From assembly GCF_963973895.1 (NCBI RefSeq), contig NZ_CAXBBF010000001.1: a stretch of DNA of 64,000 bases. The stretch is one strand, 5' to 3'. Position 1 is the stretch's first letter, and each line of letters begins with the position of its first letter. The notes under the pieces are model-generated. The model searched no databases. It saw only the letters and a program-made list of their open reading frames with translations, and was not told the origin of the DNA. A program made the position numbers and the translations under genes. Origin of the DNA: Porticoccus sp950063125 (GTDB lineage: Bacteria > Pseudomonadota > Gammaproteobacteria > Pseudomonadales > Porticoccaceae). Of this stretch, positions 44,892-53,903 are shown piece after piece.

Positions 44892-45680
44892 GTGCTGGAT
44901 TTACTGCTGTACATTGTATCCGGTGCTTTTGTGGGTTTAGTCGTCGGACTCACCGGTGTCGGTGGCGGGTCCTTGATGACACCAATGCTGATTATGTTCG
45001 GCATCCCCTACAATGTCGCTATTGGCACTGACCTCCTCTATGCCGCCATCACAAAGGCCAGTGGTGTTGTGGCCCACACCAGGCAGAAAAGTATTCAGTG
45101 GCGACTGGTTGCTTACCTCGCTGCTGGCAGCATACCCGCATCCCTTATTACATCCCAGCTCCTCTATCACGTGTTTACAGATGCAGAAGAATATCGGGAA
45201 ATCCTGACGACCAGTCTCGGTATCATGCTGATAATTACCGCCGCCGTGATTTTACTGAAACGCTTTCTTCGCAATGCTTCCGATCGACCACACGGCGCCG
45301 TAGGTGCTTTTTTTCAACTACACGCCACGAAGGTAACCTTTGTCTCCGGCATTTTTCTGGGGATCTTTGTCACACTCTCATCAGTGGGCGCGGGCGCGTT
45401 TTGTGCGGCGCTTCTGATGGTCCTCTACCCTCGCCTACCGGCACTGCATGTGGTCGGGACTGACATTGCCCACGCAGTACCACTAACGCTTATTGCTGGA
45501 CTCGGTCATTTATTCTTGCTGGGCAATGTCGATTTGGTGCTGCTTGGATCACTGTTGATAGGATCACTGCCAGCCATCCACGTTGGCACCCGACTGGCAG
45601 CCCGGCTCCCAAGCCGGGTATTGCAACCGATTTTAGCCTGTCTGTTGCTCGGCATGGGCATCAAATTCGCCCTGTTCTAA
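44892..45680 (+). CDS. TauE/SafE family sulfite or sulfonate-linked permease
   Basis: A membrane protein of about 262 aa with eight predicted helices and the family motif GLTGVGGGSLMTPML near the N-terminus, repeated as FVTLSSVGAGAFCAALLM. The GTG at 44892 precedes the first helix; a TTG at 44829 would add 21 residues. Divergence from cysB suggests a role in sulfite or sulfate movement under CysB control; this is inference. Confidence 0.82.
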   Translation: MLDLLLYIVSGAFVGLVVGLTGVGGGSLMTPMLIMFGIPYNVAIGTDLLYAAITKASGVVAHTRQKSIQWRLVAYLAAGSIPASLITSQLLYHVFTDAEEYREILTTSLGIMLIITAAVILLKRFLRNASDRPHGAVGAFFQLHATKVTFVSGIFLGIFVTLSSVGAGAFCAALLMVLYPRLPALHVVGTDIAHAVPLTLIAGLGHLFLLGNVDLVLLGSLLIGSLPAIHVGTRLAARLPSRVLQPILACLLLGMGIKFALF

Positions 45681-45685
45681 ACTGC

Positions 45686-46591
45686 TTAGTTCTGTTTGTT
45701 AGCTATACCATGGGGCACATGCCCAGTGGCTACATGGGATTTTGCCGACTCGCAATGAGCCTGCTGATCGTCAAAGAACACATCCGCCCCATAGGATTTA
45801 AGGAACGCCCCCTTCTCCAGACCACCGAGAAACAGGGACTCATCTATCCTGATATCCCATGTTCGGAGTGTTCTCACGACCCGCTCATGGGCTGGCGCAG
45901 AGCGTGCAGTGACAAGGGCTGTCCGAATAGGACAGCTCTCAGGTGGGAATTCTGACTGCAGGGTATGCAAAACCTGAAGAAAATGTTTGAACGGGCCACC
46001 GCTCATCGGCTGCCTTGCTGCAGCTTTCTCACTTTGAGTGAATGCCGCCAGCCCGCTTTCCTTATACACACGTTCCGATTCATCGGAAAACAGTACCGCA
46101 TCACCATCAAATGCAAAGCGAAGCTCATCGTCATTGCGATCTCTGGATCCCGATGATATTAACGTTGCCGCTGCAATCCCGTTATTCAGGGCATTGCAGA
46201 CATCCTCTGCATTGGTCGAAAGAAACAAATGGCAACCAAAAGCGGATACATACCGGTAGGGGCTTTCTCCGCCACAGAAGGCGGCACGGCTGATATTCAA
46301 CCCATAGTGCTCAATGGAATTAAATACCCGCAACCCGGTGTCAGCCGAATTCCGGGAGAGTAAAATCACCTCTACCCTTGGATCCCCATCCAGCTTTTCA
46401 TTGATTCTCAGCAGTTTTTTTACCATGGGAAAGGCTTCACCCGGCGCAAGAACCTCATCTTCGTGCGCCACCTGATAACGGGAATAGGCATCCAAACCCT
46501 CCTGCTCATAAACCCGATGGCTTTCATCCAGGTCAAACAGGGCCCTGGAAGAAATGGCAATCACCAGTTTGTCACCAAAGTTCTTTGACAC
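45686..46591 (-). CDS. 5'-nucleotidase, Nt5 family
   Basis: A 301-aa HAD-like cytosolic nucleotidase (5-nucleotidase, PF06189-type). Seen: ALFDLDESHRVYEQEG, LLSRNSADTGLRVFNSIEHYG and FDGDAVLFSDESERVY. GTG start at 46591 after GAGGA. The 302 bp upstream contain a TTGACA at 46731 with no certain -10. Confidence 0.83.
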   Translation of the reverse strand: MSKNFGDKLVIAISSRALFDLDESHRVYEQEGLDAYSRYQVAHEDEVLAPGEAFPMVKKLLRINEKLDGDPRVEVILLSRNSADTGLRVFNSIEHYGLNISRAAFCGGESPYRYVSAFGCHLFLSTNAEDVCNALNNGIAAATLISSGSRDRNDDELRFAFDGDAVLFSDESERVYKESGLAAFTQSEKAAARQPMSGGPFKHFLQVLHTLQSEFPPESCPIRTALVTARSAPAHERVVRTLRTWDIRIDESLFLGGLEKGAFLKSYGADVFFDDQQAHCESAKSHVATGHVPHGIANKQN

Positions 46592-46893
46592 AGACTATTC
46601 CTCAGGGAACTTACCCATTACACCTTAGTAAAAACAACCCATTAAATGAATAAACTACAAGTCAGCTCGTATCGAGATAGGGTCTTTTTCTCAATTGATC
46701 TACTCAACCTTGTACACTCGTATACAGCAAATTGACACAATCATGGTGACGACTAATCGGGATAACGAGTGGTTGATAACTGGATAGACTTTACCATGAG
46801 AATAATTTCACTCATGCTCTTCAGCAACTGGAAATTGAAACAACGATACTTCTATTTTAACGGATACTTGGCACTCACACCTTGGAGATCTCC

Positions 46894-47415
46894 ATGGCTA
46901 ATATAAAAAAATACGTTTTAACAGGGTTTCTACTGATTTTTCTCATGGTGGCCGGGTGTACAAGCGAGGAAAAAGCCATATCTGAACGAGCCTCGAACAG
47001 TATGCCGAAACCATTGACTTCGTCCTCTTACAATCTCTACAAAAGTGAATCCTGTGGTTGCTGTGAAGAGTGGATGGAATATATGTCCGACAAGGGTTAT
47101 CACGCACTTATTCACCATCCTGAAAATCTGACGGCGGTAAAAAGTAGTCTGGGTATCGATTCAGAGTATCAGTCCTGCCACACCGCAGTCTTTGAAAACG
47201 GCTATGTCGTGGAGGGTCATGTGCCGGCTAAATTTGTGACAAAATTCATGACCAACCCCCCTGATGGTGCACTTGGCCTGGCGGTGCCAGGTATGCCTGT
47301 GGGTAGCCCCGGTATGGAAATGGAAGACCGGTTTAAACCCTATAACATCTATTTACTGAAAAAGGATGGCAGCACAGAGGTTTATGCCTCTGTGGAGAGT
47401 GCCGACCAACAATGA
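46894..47415 (+). CDS. DUF411 lipoprotein, putative metal-binding
   Basis: A 173-aa precursor with lipobox-like FLMVAGCTS, so probably lipid-anchored. The DUF411 domain has YKSESCGCCEEWMEYM and CHTAVFENGYVVEGHVPA, with cysteine and histidine suited to copper. GGAG 6 nt before ATG 46894. No copper-export gene is adjacent. Family members are linked to copper tolerance by context only. Confidence 0.83.
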   Translation: MANIKKYVLTGFLLIFLMVAGCTSEEKAISERASNSMPKPLTSSSYNLYKSESCGCCEEWMEYMSDKGYHALIHHPENLTAVKSSLGIDSEYQSCHTAVFENGYVVEGHVPAKFVTKFMTNPPDGALGLAVPGMPVGSPGMEMEDRFKPYNIYLLKKDGSTEVYASVESADQQ

Positions 47416-47438
47416 CCCCGGTGGGAAACGGTGAATAT

Positions 47439-48767
47439 TTACCGATCAAAATATTCACGGGTCAGCCTGAAAATGACCGGACTTAACAATAGCAGGCCGA
47501 TGAGATTAGGTACGGCCATCATGCCGTTAAGTGTATCGGCAATACTCCACACCAGGCTCAGCTGCGATGTCGCACCCACAAATACCGCGACAACCCAGAC
47601 TATGCGAAACGGCACAATAACATTGATGCCAAAGAGGTACTCGGCACAGCGCTCACCATAATAGCTCCAGCCCAGGATCGTGGTAAAAGCAAACAAGGCC
47701 AGACTGATGGCAACCACTTTGTCACCATGGGGCACCACGCTACTAAAAGCGAATGCAGTGAGCGCAGCACCCTGCTCGCCACTGTTCCAGGCACCCGTCA
47801 GAATCAACACCAAACCTGTCATCGTGCAAATCACGATAGTGTCAATAAAGGTACCCAGCATAGCAATGGTACCCTGGCGAACCGGACTGTTGGTTTCAGC
47901 CGCTGCATGGGCAATGGGGGCGCTCCCCAAACCCGCCTCGTTAGAAAATATACCGCGAGCCACCCCCATACGCAGTGCCAGCATAATGGTCGCCCCGGCA
48001 AAACCACCCCCTGCAGCCACCGGTGAAAAAGCGCTTTTTACCACCAGAATCAGGGCTTCGGGGACCGCACCGATATTAATCATCAGTATGATCCCCGTAA
48101 CGAGAAGATAAAGGATCGTCATGAAAGGCACCAGTTTCCCAGCTACTTGCGCAATTCGTTGAATACCACCGAGTAATACCAGACCCACCAGGACAGTCAT
48201 TACGGCACCGGTAAGCTGTTCTGGTACCGCAAAACTGCTGTGCAATGCATCCGCCACCGAGTTCGCTTGAACAGTATTGCCAATCCCAAACCCGGCGAGG
48301 GTGCCAAAAACCGCAAACAATAACCCCAACCACGCCCACTTTGGACCCAATCCATTGCGGATGTAGTACATTGGCCCACCGACTTTCCTGCCTCGTTTGT
48401 CCGTTTCACGATAGTGCACCGCCAATACAGCTTCACTGTACTTGGTGGCCATTCCCAGCAAGGCAGTACACCACATCCAGAAGAGCGCCCCGGGGCCACC
48501 GATACTGACAGCCGTGGCAACACCGACAATATTGCCGGTTCCAATCGTAGCTGATAGCGATGTCATCAGCGCATTGAAGGGGCTGATATCCCCATCGCCG
48601 CTACCCTTTCTCCCAATGAATAATTGCCGGAAACCGTAGCCTATTTTTCGTATTGGCAGCCCGCCCAGACCAACCGTCAAATAGAGGCCCGTGCCGAGGA
48701 TAAGGCACAGCATCACTGGCCCCCACACAAAACCGTTGATGCTATTGACGACAGCTTGCAGAGTCAT
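47439..48767 (-). CDS. Alanine/glycine:cation symporter (AGCS family)
   Basis: A 442-aa inner-membrane protein with about ten helices and the AGCS signature GPGALFWMWCTALLGMATKYSE plus GGIQRIA and FSNEAGLGSAPIAHAAA, quoted in part. It couples uptake of alanine or glycine to Na+ or H+. It is 14 bp downstream of the PLP enzyme gene at 48782, so the two may share a transcript. Confidence 0.9.
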   Translation of the reverse strand: MTLQAVVNSINGFVWGPVMLCLILGTGLYLTVGLGGLPIRKIGYGFRQLFIGRKGSGDGDISPFNALMTSLSATIGTGNIVGVATAVSIGGPGALFWMWCTALLGMATKYSEAVLAVHYRETDKRGRKVGGPMYYIRNGLGPKWAWLGLLFAVFGTLAGFGIGNTVQANSVADALHSSFAVPEQLTGAVMTVLVGLVLLGGIQRIAQVAGKLVPFMTILYLLVTGIILMINIGAVPEALILVVKSAFSPVAAGGGFAGATIMLALRMGVARGIFSNEAGLGSAPIAHAAAETNSPVRQGTIAMLGTFIDTIVICTMTGLVLILTGAWNSGEQGAALTAFAFSSVVPHGDKVVAISLALFAFTTILGWSYYGERCAEYLFGINVIVPFRIVWVVAVFVGATSQLSLVWSIADTLNGMMAVPNLIGLLLLSPVIFRLTREYFDR

Positions 48768-48781
48768 GGATTCGCCTAATG

Positions 48782-49798
48782 TCAGTCAATCAAACCTGAC
48801 GCTGAAGATTTAAGCTGAATGCCCAGTTCATCGCGCTGGGCATACAGACCAAACAGACCACCAGTATGAATAAATACAATATCCGAGGCGTCCTGAAACG
48901 CCCCTGCCTTGATTTCCTCAACCAGGCCGTAAAACGCCTTACCGGTATAGACCGGATCGAGTATCAGTCCCTCAAGCGAGGCCATGTGACGGATCGTGGC
49001 GAAGACCTCTGCCGTTGCCCGGCCATAGCCGGGACCGATATAACGATCGTTGACCTGAATAGCCACTTGTGTCATGTCCACAGATGTACCGTAACGTCTC
49101 GTCCAGTCACTGATATCTTCTCTGATCTTGTTATGAAAATACGCGGCATCATCACAAACGGCAAATCCCACCACAGGTATGTCCAACTGGGATAGGTGGC
49201 AACCCAGTGTCAGACCTGCCTGTGTACCCCCAGACCCTGTTGCACAGACAATAGCATCCGGCTTGATCTCGAGCTCCCTGAATTGGCATGCCAGCTCACT
49301 GACAGAGTGCAGATAACCCCAAATGCCAATACCGTCACTGGCACCCGTGGGGATGACAAATGGCTTGCGACCCCGACTACGATAGAAATCAAGCCAGTGG
49401 TCAATCAACTCAGGCAAGTGTTGATATTGGTTCTGTGGATAACAGCTGATTTCTGCCCCGACCAGACTGTCCAACAGTAAATTGCCATCGGGTGGCTGCT
49501 CGGGGGGCTCACCCCTGAGAATCAGGTGCACCTTTAAACCCAGCTGTGCACCCAAAACAGCCGTCGCTCGGCAATGATTGGACTGTAGCCCGCCACAGGT
49601 GAGCAGCGTATCAGCGCCCTCTGATATTGCCCGAGCCAGGACAAATTCGAGTTTTCTGACCTTGTTGCCACTGGCGGCACAACCGGTGAGGTCATCACGC
49701 TTAACCCAGATTCTAGGGCCAGCCAATTCAGCGGATAACCGCGGCAAAAACTGGAGCGGCGTAGGCAGCTGCGCAAGATGGAGTTTGTCCGGAATCAT
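48782..49798 (-). CDS. dcyD: D-cysteine desulfhydrase / ACC deaminase family PLP enzyme
   Basis: A 338-aa fold-type II PLP protein with VKRDDLTGCAASGNKVRKLEF (Schiff-base Lys in NKVRK), LTCGGLQSNHCRATA and GSGGTQAGL. D-cysteine desulfhydrase activity is the likeliest for the family; the distinction from ACC deaminase cannot be settled by eye. ATG 49798 lies directly after the yajC terminator and has no clear ribosome-binding site. Confidence 0.82.
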   Translation of the reverse strand: MIPDKLHLAQLPTPLQFLPRLSAELAGPRIWVKRDDLTGCAASGNKVRKLEFVLARAISEGADTLLTCGGLQSNHCRATAVLGAQLGLKVHLILRGEPPEQPPDGNLLLDSLVGAEISCYPQNQYQHLPELIDHWLDFYRSRGRKPFVIPTGASDGIGIWGYLHSVSELACQFRELEIKPDAIVCATGSGGTQAGLTLGCHLSQLDIPVVGFAVCDDAAYFHNKIREDISDWTRRYGTSVDMTQVAIQVNDRYIGPGYGRATAEVFATIRHMASLEGLILDPVYTGKAFYGLVEEIKAGAFQDASDIVFIHTGGLFGLYAQRDELGIQLKSSASGLID

Positions 49799-49802
49799 GG
49801 GC

Positions 49803-49828
49803 AAAAAAAAGGCCGCATATGCGGCCTT
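49803..49828 (-). terminator. Terminator downstream of yajC
   Basis: Perfect palindrome GGCCGCATATGCGGCC with flanking AA/TT, followed on the minus strand by eight T, directly before the dcyD ATG. Confidence 0.9.
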
Positions 49829-49831
49829 CTC

Positions 49832-50167
49832 TCAGATATCCTTGATGGTGCCTTTGGGCAAAACAGCGTGAACGGCCGCCCTCTGGAACTTTAATTCCAC
49901 ATTATTGGCTACCTGTATCGTCATATAATCATCATCAAGTTTAGTGATTTTACCGAGCAATCCACTATTCATAACCACTTCGTCGCCTTTGCCCAGCGAG
50001 CCGGTCAGTTCACGGTGTTCCTTCTGTCGTTTACGCTGTGGGCGGATAATCAGAAAATACATAAACAGAAACAGCCCACCGAACATCAGCAGTGTGAAGA
50101 TCGGGTTTGGTTCGGAGCCGGACGGAGCAGGCGCCGCCATTACAACCTGTGATAAATCAAATGACAT
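49832..50167 (-). CDS. yajC: Sec translocase accessory subunit YajC
   Basis: A 111-aa protein with one N-terminal transmembrane segment (FTLLMFGGLFLFMYFLIIRPQRKR) and a small basic cytosolic domain with GDEVVMNSGLLGKI. It normally lies between tgt and secD, but here bcp is upstream and dcyD downstream, so it is outside its usual operon. Confidence 0.9.
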   Translation of the reverse strand: MSFDLSQVVMAAPAPSGSEPNPIFTLLMFGGLFLFMYFLIIRPQRKRQKEHRELTGSLGKGDEVVMNSGLLGKITKLDDDYMTIQVANNVELKFQRAAVHAVLPKGTIKDI

Positions 50168-50242
50168 TCGGTTACCTCATTATTTATTTGAACAGTGTGT
50201 TATAAAACAGAAGCGGGACTTTAGCGCGATACCGGCCCCACC

Positions 50243-50719
50243 TCAAACCAGATTTTCCATCACCCACCCCAGAATATCATCGTGGTGAGTTTTCGTTTTA
50301 ACCTTGTCCATCACCAGCCTGATCTTGCCCTGCTTATCGATAACAAACGAAGTGCGCAGCACACCCATAAACTCACGGCCCATGAACTTCTTCATGCCCC
50401 AGCAGCCATAAGCCTCCGTAACTGCATGATCCTCATCTGAAAGGAGATCAAAATTCAGTTGCTGTTTTTCTTCAAACCGGGCCAACCGTGGATAAGGGTC
50501 CGGGCTAATGCCCAGAACAACCGTATCAAGTTTGGCAAATTCAGACTTGGTATCACGGATGCCACAGGCCTGGACGGTACAACCCGGCGTCATGGCTTTG
50601 GGATAGAAGTACAACACGACATTTTTATTGCCCTTAAAGTCCGTCAGTTTAATCGTCTCGCCACGCTGATTTTTTAGGCTGAACGCTGGCGCTGCGCTTC
50701 CCACTTTAGGAAATGGCAT
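50243..50719 (-). CDS. bcp: Thiol peroxidase, Bcp/PrxQ type
   Basis: A 158-aa peroxiredoxin with peroxidatic Cys in TPGCTVQACGIRD, where the second Cys five residues on is the Bcp resolving residue. Reduces hydroperoxides with thioredoxin. It is probably cytosolic, as no signal peptide is seen. Confidence 0.9.
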   Translation of the reverse strand: MPFPKVGSAAPAFSLKNQRGETIKLTDFKGNKNVVLYFYPKAMTPGCTVQACGIRDTKSEFAKLDTVVLGISPDPYPRLARFEEKQQLNFDLLSDEDHAVTEAYGCWGMKKFMGREFMGVLRTSFVIDKQGKIRLVMDKVKTKTHHDDILGWVMENLV

Positions 50720-50789
50720 GAATAATGTCTCCTTACTGCGGTGTTTTAGTCATTGGAAGGTATTTAGGGAGCTTACTCTAACAAAAATT

Positions 50790-51302
50790 TTAGAAACAGG
50801 TGCGCTGAAATGTATTGTACTTGCTGACTTGCAGGTTAAGTTGTTCCTTGAGCACTCTGGCCAGCTTGAATCGGTCGGCACGGTTTAGAAATTCGCCCAA
50901 CCGGTAGCAGTGCCCCAAAGCCACCAGATCGATCAACGGCAATCCCATGGGCCGATCTGGGCCATCTACCAGAAATCTCACAGACTGCTGAGGAAATGTC
51001 AGGTTAAAGTCAGGAGTGTCTCTACCACGTTCAAGTCTCAGCACACCATTCTGCACAGTAATGACTTCACGAAAATCCAGCTTGCGGAGAGTCAGACGCA
51101 TCGCTGTGCCCAATGCAACAATCTCAATACCGGCAAAAGGCAGGACTAGCCAAGCACCGTTGAGTGCCATCCCGGCCGCCAGGATCAGCAATACGACAGA
51201 AGCGGCAAGCAGCACATAAAGATTGCCCTTCCCATCCATCGAACGATTGGGGCTGAGCACCAGTTGCCTGGCATGATCTGTCAACGCATGGAGGGTAACC
51301 AT
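50790..51302 (-). CDS. DUF2244 membrane protein
   Basis: A 170-aa protein with two close transmembrane helices (about 28-68, containing GAWLVLPFAGIEIVALG) and the N-terminal LSPNRSM of DUF2244, followed by a soluble beta-rich part. Function unknown; relatives often neighbour cytochrome oxidase genes, but not here. Confidence 0.8.
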   Translation of the reverse strand: MVTLHALTDHARQLVLSPNRSMDGKGNLYVLLAASVVLLILAAGMALNGAWLVLPFAGIEIVALGTAMRLTLRKLDFREVITVQNGVLRLERGRDTPDFNLTFPQQSVRFLVDGPDRPMGLPLIDLVALGHCYRLGEFLNRADRFKLARVLKEQLNLQVSKYNTFQRTCF

Positions 51303-51375
51303 AATTGCTCCTGCACTCAGTATAGACCGTTTACTACAGATTCACCGATCACGAAAACGTTCTCTGAGACATGAA

Positions 51376-51401
51376 AAAAGGCGCTCAATAGAGCGCCTTT
51401 T
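51376..51401 (-). terminator. Terminator of mdh
   Basis: GGCGCTC-AATA-GAGCGCC flanked by A and T runs, 31 bp after the mdh stop on the minus strand; it could also act for plus-strand reads. Confidence 0.88.
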
Positions 51402-51431
51402 CCAGAACAACAAACTTAAGGCAAGCAAGCC

Positions 51432-52412
51432 TCAAGGCAGCAAATGGCTCACAGCATCGCGTTCCTCGGCGAGTTCTTTTTCAGTGGCGGACATTCTGGC
51501 ACGTGAGAAATCATTCACTTCCAGGCCCTGTACAATTTCCCAGTCTCCATTTTTGCAGACACAGGGGAAGGAGTAGATCAGGCCTTCAGCAATACCATAA
51601 CTACCGTCACTGTAGACGCCCATGCTGACCCAATCGCCCGAGTTTGAGCCAAGCGCCCAACTGCGCATGTGGTCGATAGCAGCATTTGCGGCTGAAGCTG
51701 CGGAAGAAGCACCACGCGCCTTGATGATCGCCGCACCGCGCTGCTGAACTTCAGGGATATAAGTCGATTCGTACCAAGCCTGATCAATCAGGTCAATCGC
51801 TGCCTTGCCCTGAACAGTCGCGTGGTGAAGATCAGGATATTGGGTCGAAGAGTGATTGCCCCAAATCGTCATTTTTGTAATATCGTTAATGCTGGTACCG
51901 GTCTTCTGGGCCAGCTGGGTCATGGCACGGTTATGATCAAGCCGCGTCATGGCGGTGAACTGGCGAGGATTAATGTTCGGTGCATTGCGTTGGGCGATCA
52001 GTGCGTTGGTGTTCGCTGGATTGCCCACCACCAACACTTTAATGCCGGACGATGCGTTGTCATTGATCGCTTTACCCTGTACAGAGAAAATAGCCGCATT
52101 GGCTTCCAGCAAATCCTTGCGCTCCATGCCCGGCCCACGTGGACGAGCACCGACCAAAAGTGCGTAGTCGGCATCCTTGAAAGCAATGTTCGGATCGTCT
52201 GTCTGAACAATCCCAGTCAGCAGCGGGAAAGCACAATCATCCAGCTCCATGGCCACGCCCTTGAGCGCCTCCAGGGCTGGCGTAATTTCCAGTAATTGCA
52301 GAATGACCGGTTGGTCTTCACCGAGCATTTGGCCCGCAGCGATACGGAACAGTAAAGAATAGCTAATTTGGCCGGCGGCGCCGGTGACGGCAACACGTAC
52401 AGGTGCTTTCAC
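51432..52412 (-). CDS. mdh: Malate dehydrogenase (type 2)
   Basis: Oxidises malate to oxaloacetate with NAD+. The 326-aa protein has NAD motif TGAAGQISYSLLFRIA, TRLDHNRAMTQLAQK and catalytic His in WGNHSSTQYPD. GTG start at 52412 with GGAGA 7 nt upstream; the frame runs further to 52430. It is a single-gene unit. Confidence 0.95.
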   Translation of the reverse strand: MKAPVRVAVTGAAGQISYSLLFRIAAGQMLGEDQPVILQLLEITPALEALKGVAMELDDCAFPLLTGIVQTDDPNIAFKDADYALLVGARPRGPGMERKDLLEANAAIFSVQGKAINDNASSGIKVLVVGNPANTNALIAQRNAPNINPRQFTAMTRLDHNRAMTQLAQKTGTSINDITKMTIWGNHSSTQYPDLHHATVQGKAAIDLIDQAWYESTYIPEVQQRGAAIIKARGASSAASAANAAIDHMRSWALGSNSGDWVSMGVYSDGSYGIAEGLIYSFPCVCKNGDWEIVQGLEVNDFSRARMSATEKELAEERDAVSHLLP

Positions 52413-52527
52413 AATAGATCTCCAAAACAAATTGATAATCAGATGGGGACGACATTATAAGGAAATGGCGAAGAATTTCACTTGTTCAGACAGATGATGA
52501 GCATCGATCGAGTGAATAAGTGCGTTC

Positions 52528-52980
52528 TCAGGGGCGGCGAGCAACCAGGGCGCAAGTATCCAGTAGCGCCTGAACCGGCACTCTCACGTAATCGTGACAA
52601 TAGAAATCATCAGTCAGAATCACACCGTCCCAAATGACAATATCCAGATCAATCGTTCTGGGGCCAGATTTTATCGGCCCTTTCAGTCGGCCCATCCTGT
52701 CCTCCACGGACTTGAGATAATGATTAAAGGGCACTCTATCCAGGGGTGTTTCAATCAGATATGCCGTGTTGAGGAAATCGGGCTGAAACTGATAACCCAC
52801 GGGTGATGTCTGAATAACGTCGGCTGCCGCCAACAGCGTCGTTTCAGCAGCCAGAATCTCATAACAACGTGCAATATTCCTGTCTGCCTCGATATTGGAA
52901 CCGACGGAAACAATAACGCGATGCAGATGATCATCCTTTGGCTCATTCAACTTTATCACCAGATTCATAGTCTTCAGCAT
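52528..52980 (-). CDS. folK: HPPK-like pyrophosphokinase (FolK)
   Basis: A 150-aa protein with VSVGSNIEADRNI, TSPVGY near the pterin site and GPRTIDLDIVIW, the HPPK signature. It makes 6-hydroxymethyl-dihydropterin pyrophosphate for folate. The start overlaps the end of folM by 38 nt; Met5 (52968) is an alternative. Whether a second folK exists is not visible. Confidence 0.88.
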   Translation of the reverse strand: MLKTMNLVIKLNEPKDDHLHRVIVSVGSNIEADRNIARCYEILAAETTLLAAADVIQTSPVGYQFQPDFLNTAYLIETPLDRVPFNHYLKSVEDRMGRLKGPIKSGPRTIDLDIVIWDGVILTDDFYCHDYVRVPVQALLDTCALVARRP

Positions 52981-53719
52981 TGAGACCCTGGTGGTTCATA
53001 CCTTCACCTCCGTCCACAAACAGTATTTGACCTGTAACGAATTCACTATCCAGTAAATAGTTCATAGCCCGAGTCAGGTCTTCCACCCTGCCCTGGCGCT
53101 GTAGCGGAATGCCCTGAATCCGCCAATCAATATAATCGCCGGTGCGGGTTTCCCCCGGCAACACTACTCCAGGGGCTATGCCATTGACCCGGATTCGCGG
53201 CGAGAACTCTATTGCCGCCAGCTTTGTAAACTCAGCCAGTGCTTTTTTTGACATAAGATAAGCACCATACTGATATTGCTGAAAGGCGATTTTGTTATCC
53301 AGAATGTTAATAATGGAGCCGCATCCCACTTGCTTTGCGAAGCTCCCGGATAACAGGTAGGGAGCAAAAAAATTGACTGAGAACTGTTTCTGCAGTAATG
53401 CGCGGTCTGTATTCGCTATCGTCCCGGCATCGTAAGCCGAGGCACTGTTAATTAATACCTGAAGGCGTGGAAAGCAGTGACAAACCTGTTCCACCAAGCA
53501 CCCGGGGTCATCATCAGCGAGATCAAACGGGAATGTTTCACAGCGAACTCCTCTGCGCCGGATCAATGCAGCCTGCTGCAGCGCCTGCTCAGTGGAATGG
53601 TGATAATGAAGCGCAATATCGCAACCACGATCTGCCAGTGCGGTCGCGAATGCCAGGCCAAGTCGGGTAGCGGCACCGGTCACCAGCGCTGCAGGACACT
53701 GCTGTTCTTTGTCGGTCAT
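52943..53719 (-). CDS. folM: Dihydromonapterin/dihydrofolate reductase FolM
   Basis: A 258-aa short-chain dehydrogenase with VTGAATRLGLAFATALA (TGxxxRxG NADPH site), catalytic YLMSKKAL (YxxxK) and the C-terminal VDGGEGM. The order folM-folK supports the pterin role. GGAG 6 nt before ATG 53719. Confidence 0.88.
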   Translation of the reverse strand: MTDKEQQCPAALVTGAATRLGLAFATALADRGCDIALHYHHSTEQALQQAALIRRRGVRCETFPFDLADDDPGCLVEQVCHCFPRLQVLINSASAYDAGTIANTDRALLQKQFSVNFFAPYLLSGSFAKQVGCGSIINILDNKIAFQQYQYGAYLMSKKALAEFTKLAAIEFSPRIRVNGIAPGVVLPGETRTGDYIDWRIQGIPLQRQGRVEDLTRAMNYLLDSEFVTGQILFVDGGEGMNHQGLNAEDYESGDKVE

Positions 53720-53903
53720 GGTAATCTCCAATCCAGTCTCCAATCATTTCATTGAAGGTAGCCGGGATCAACTGGCGAGCCCAATCGGGCAAGTATGACC
53801 GAGTAATTGTAGATTCCATCAAACATTTTCAGCTGACTGGGGTCTATGAAGGGTCAACTTTGATAAACTAAACCCTTTACTGATCAAGAGACAATTTCAT
53901 CTG

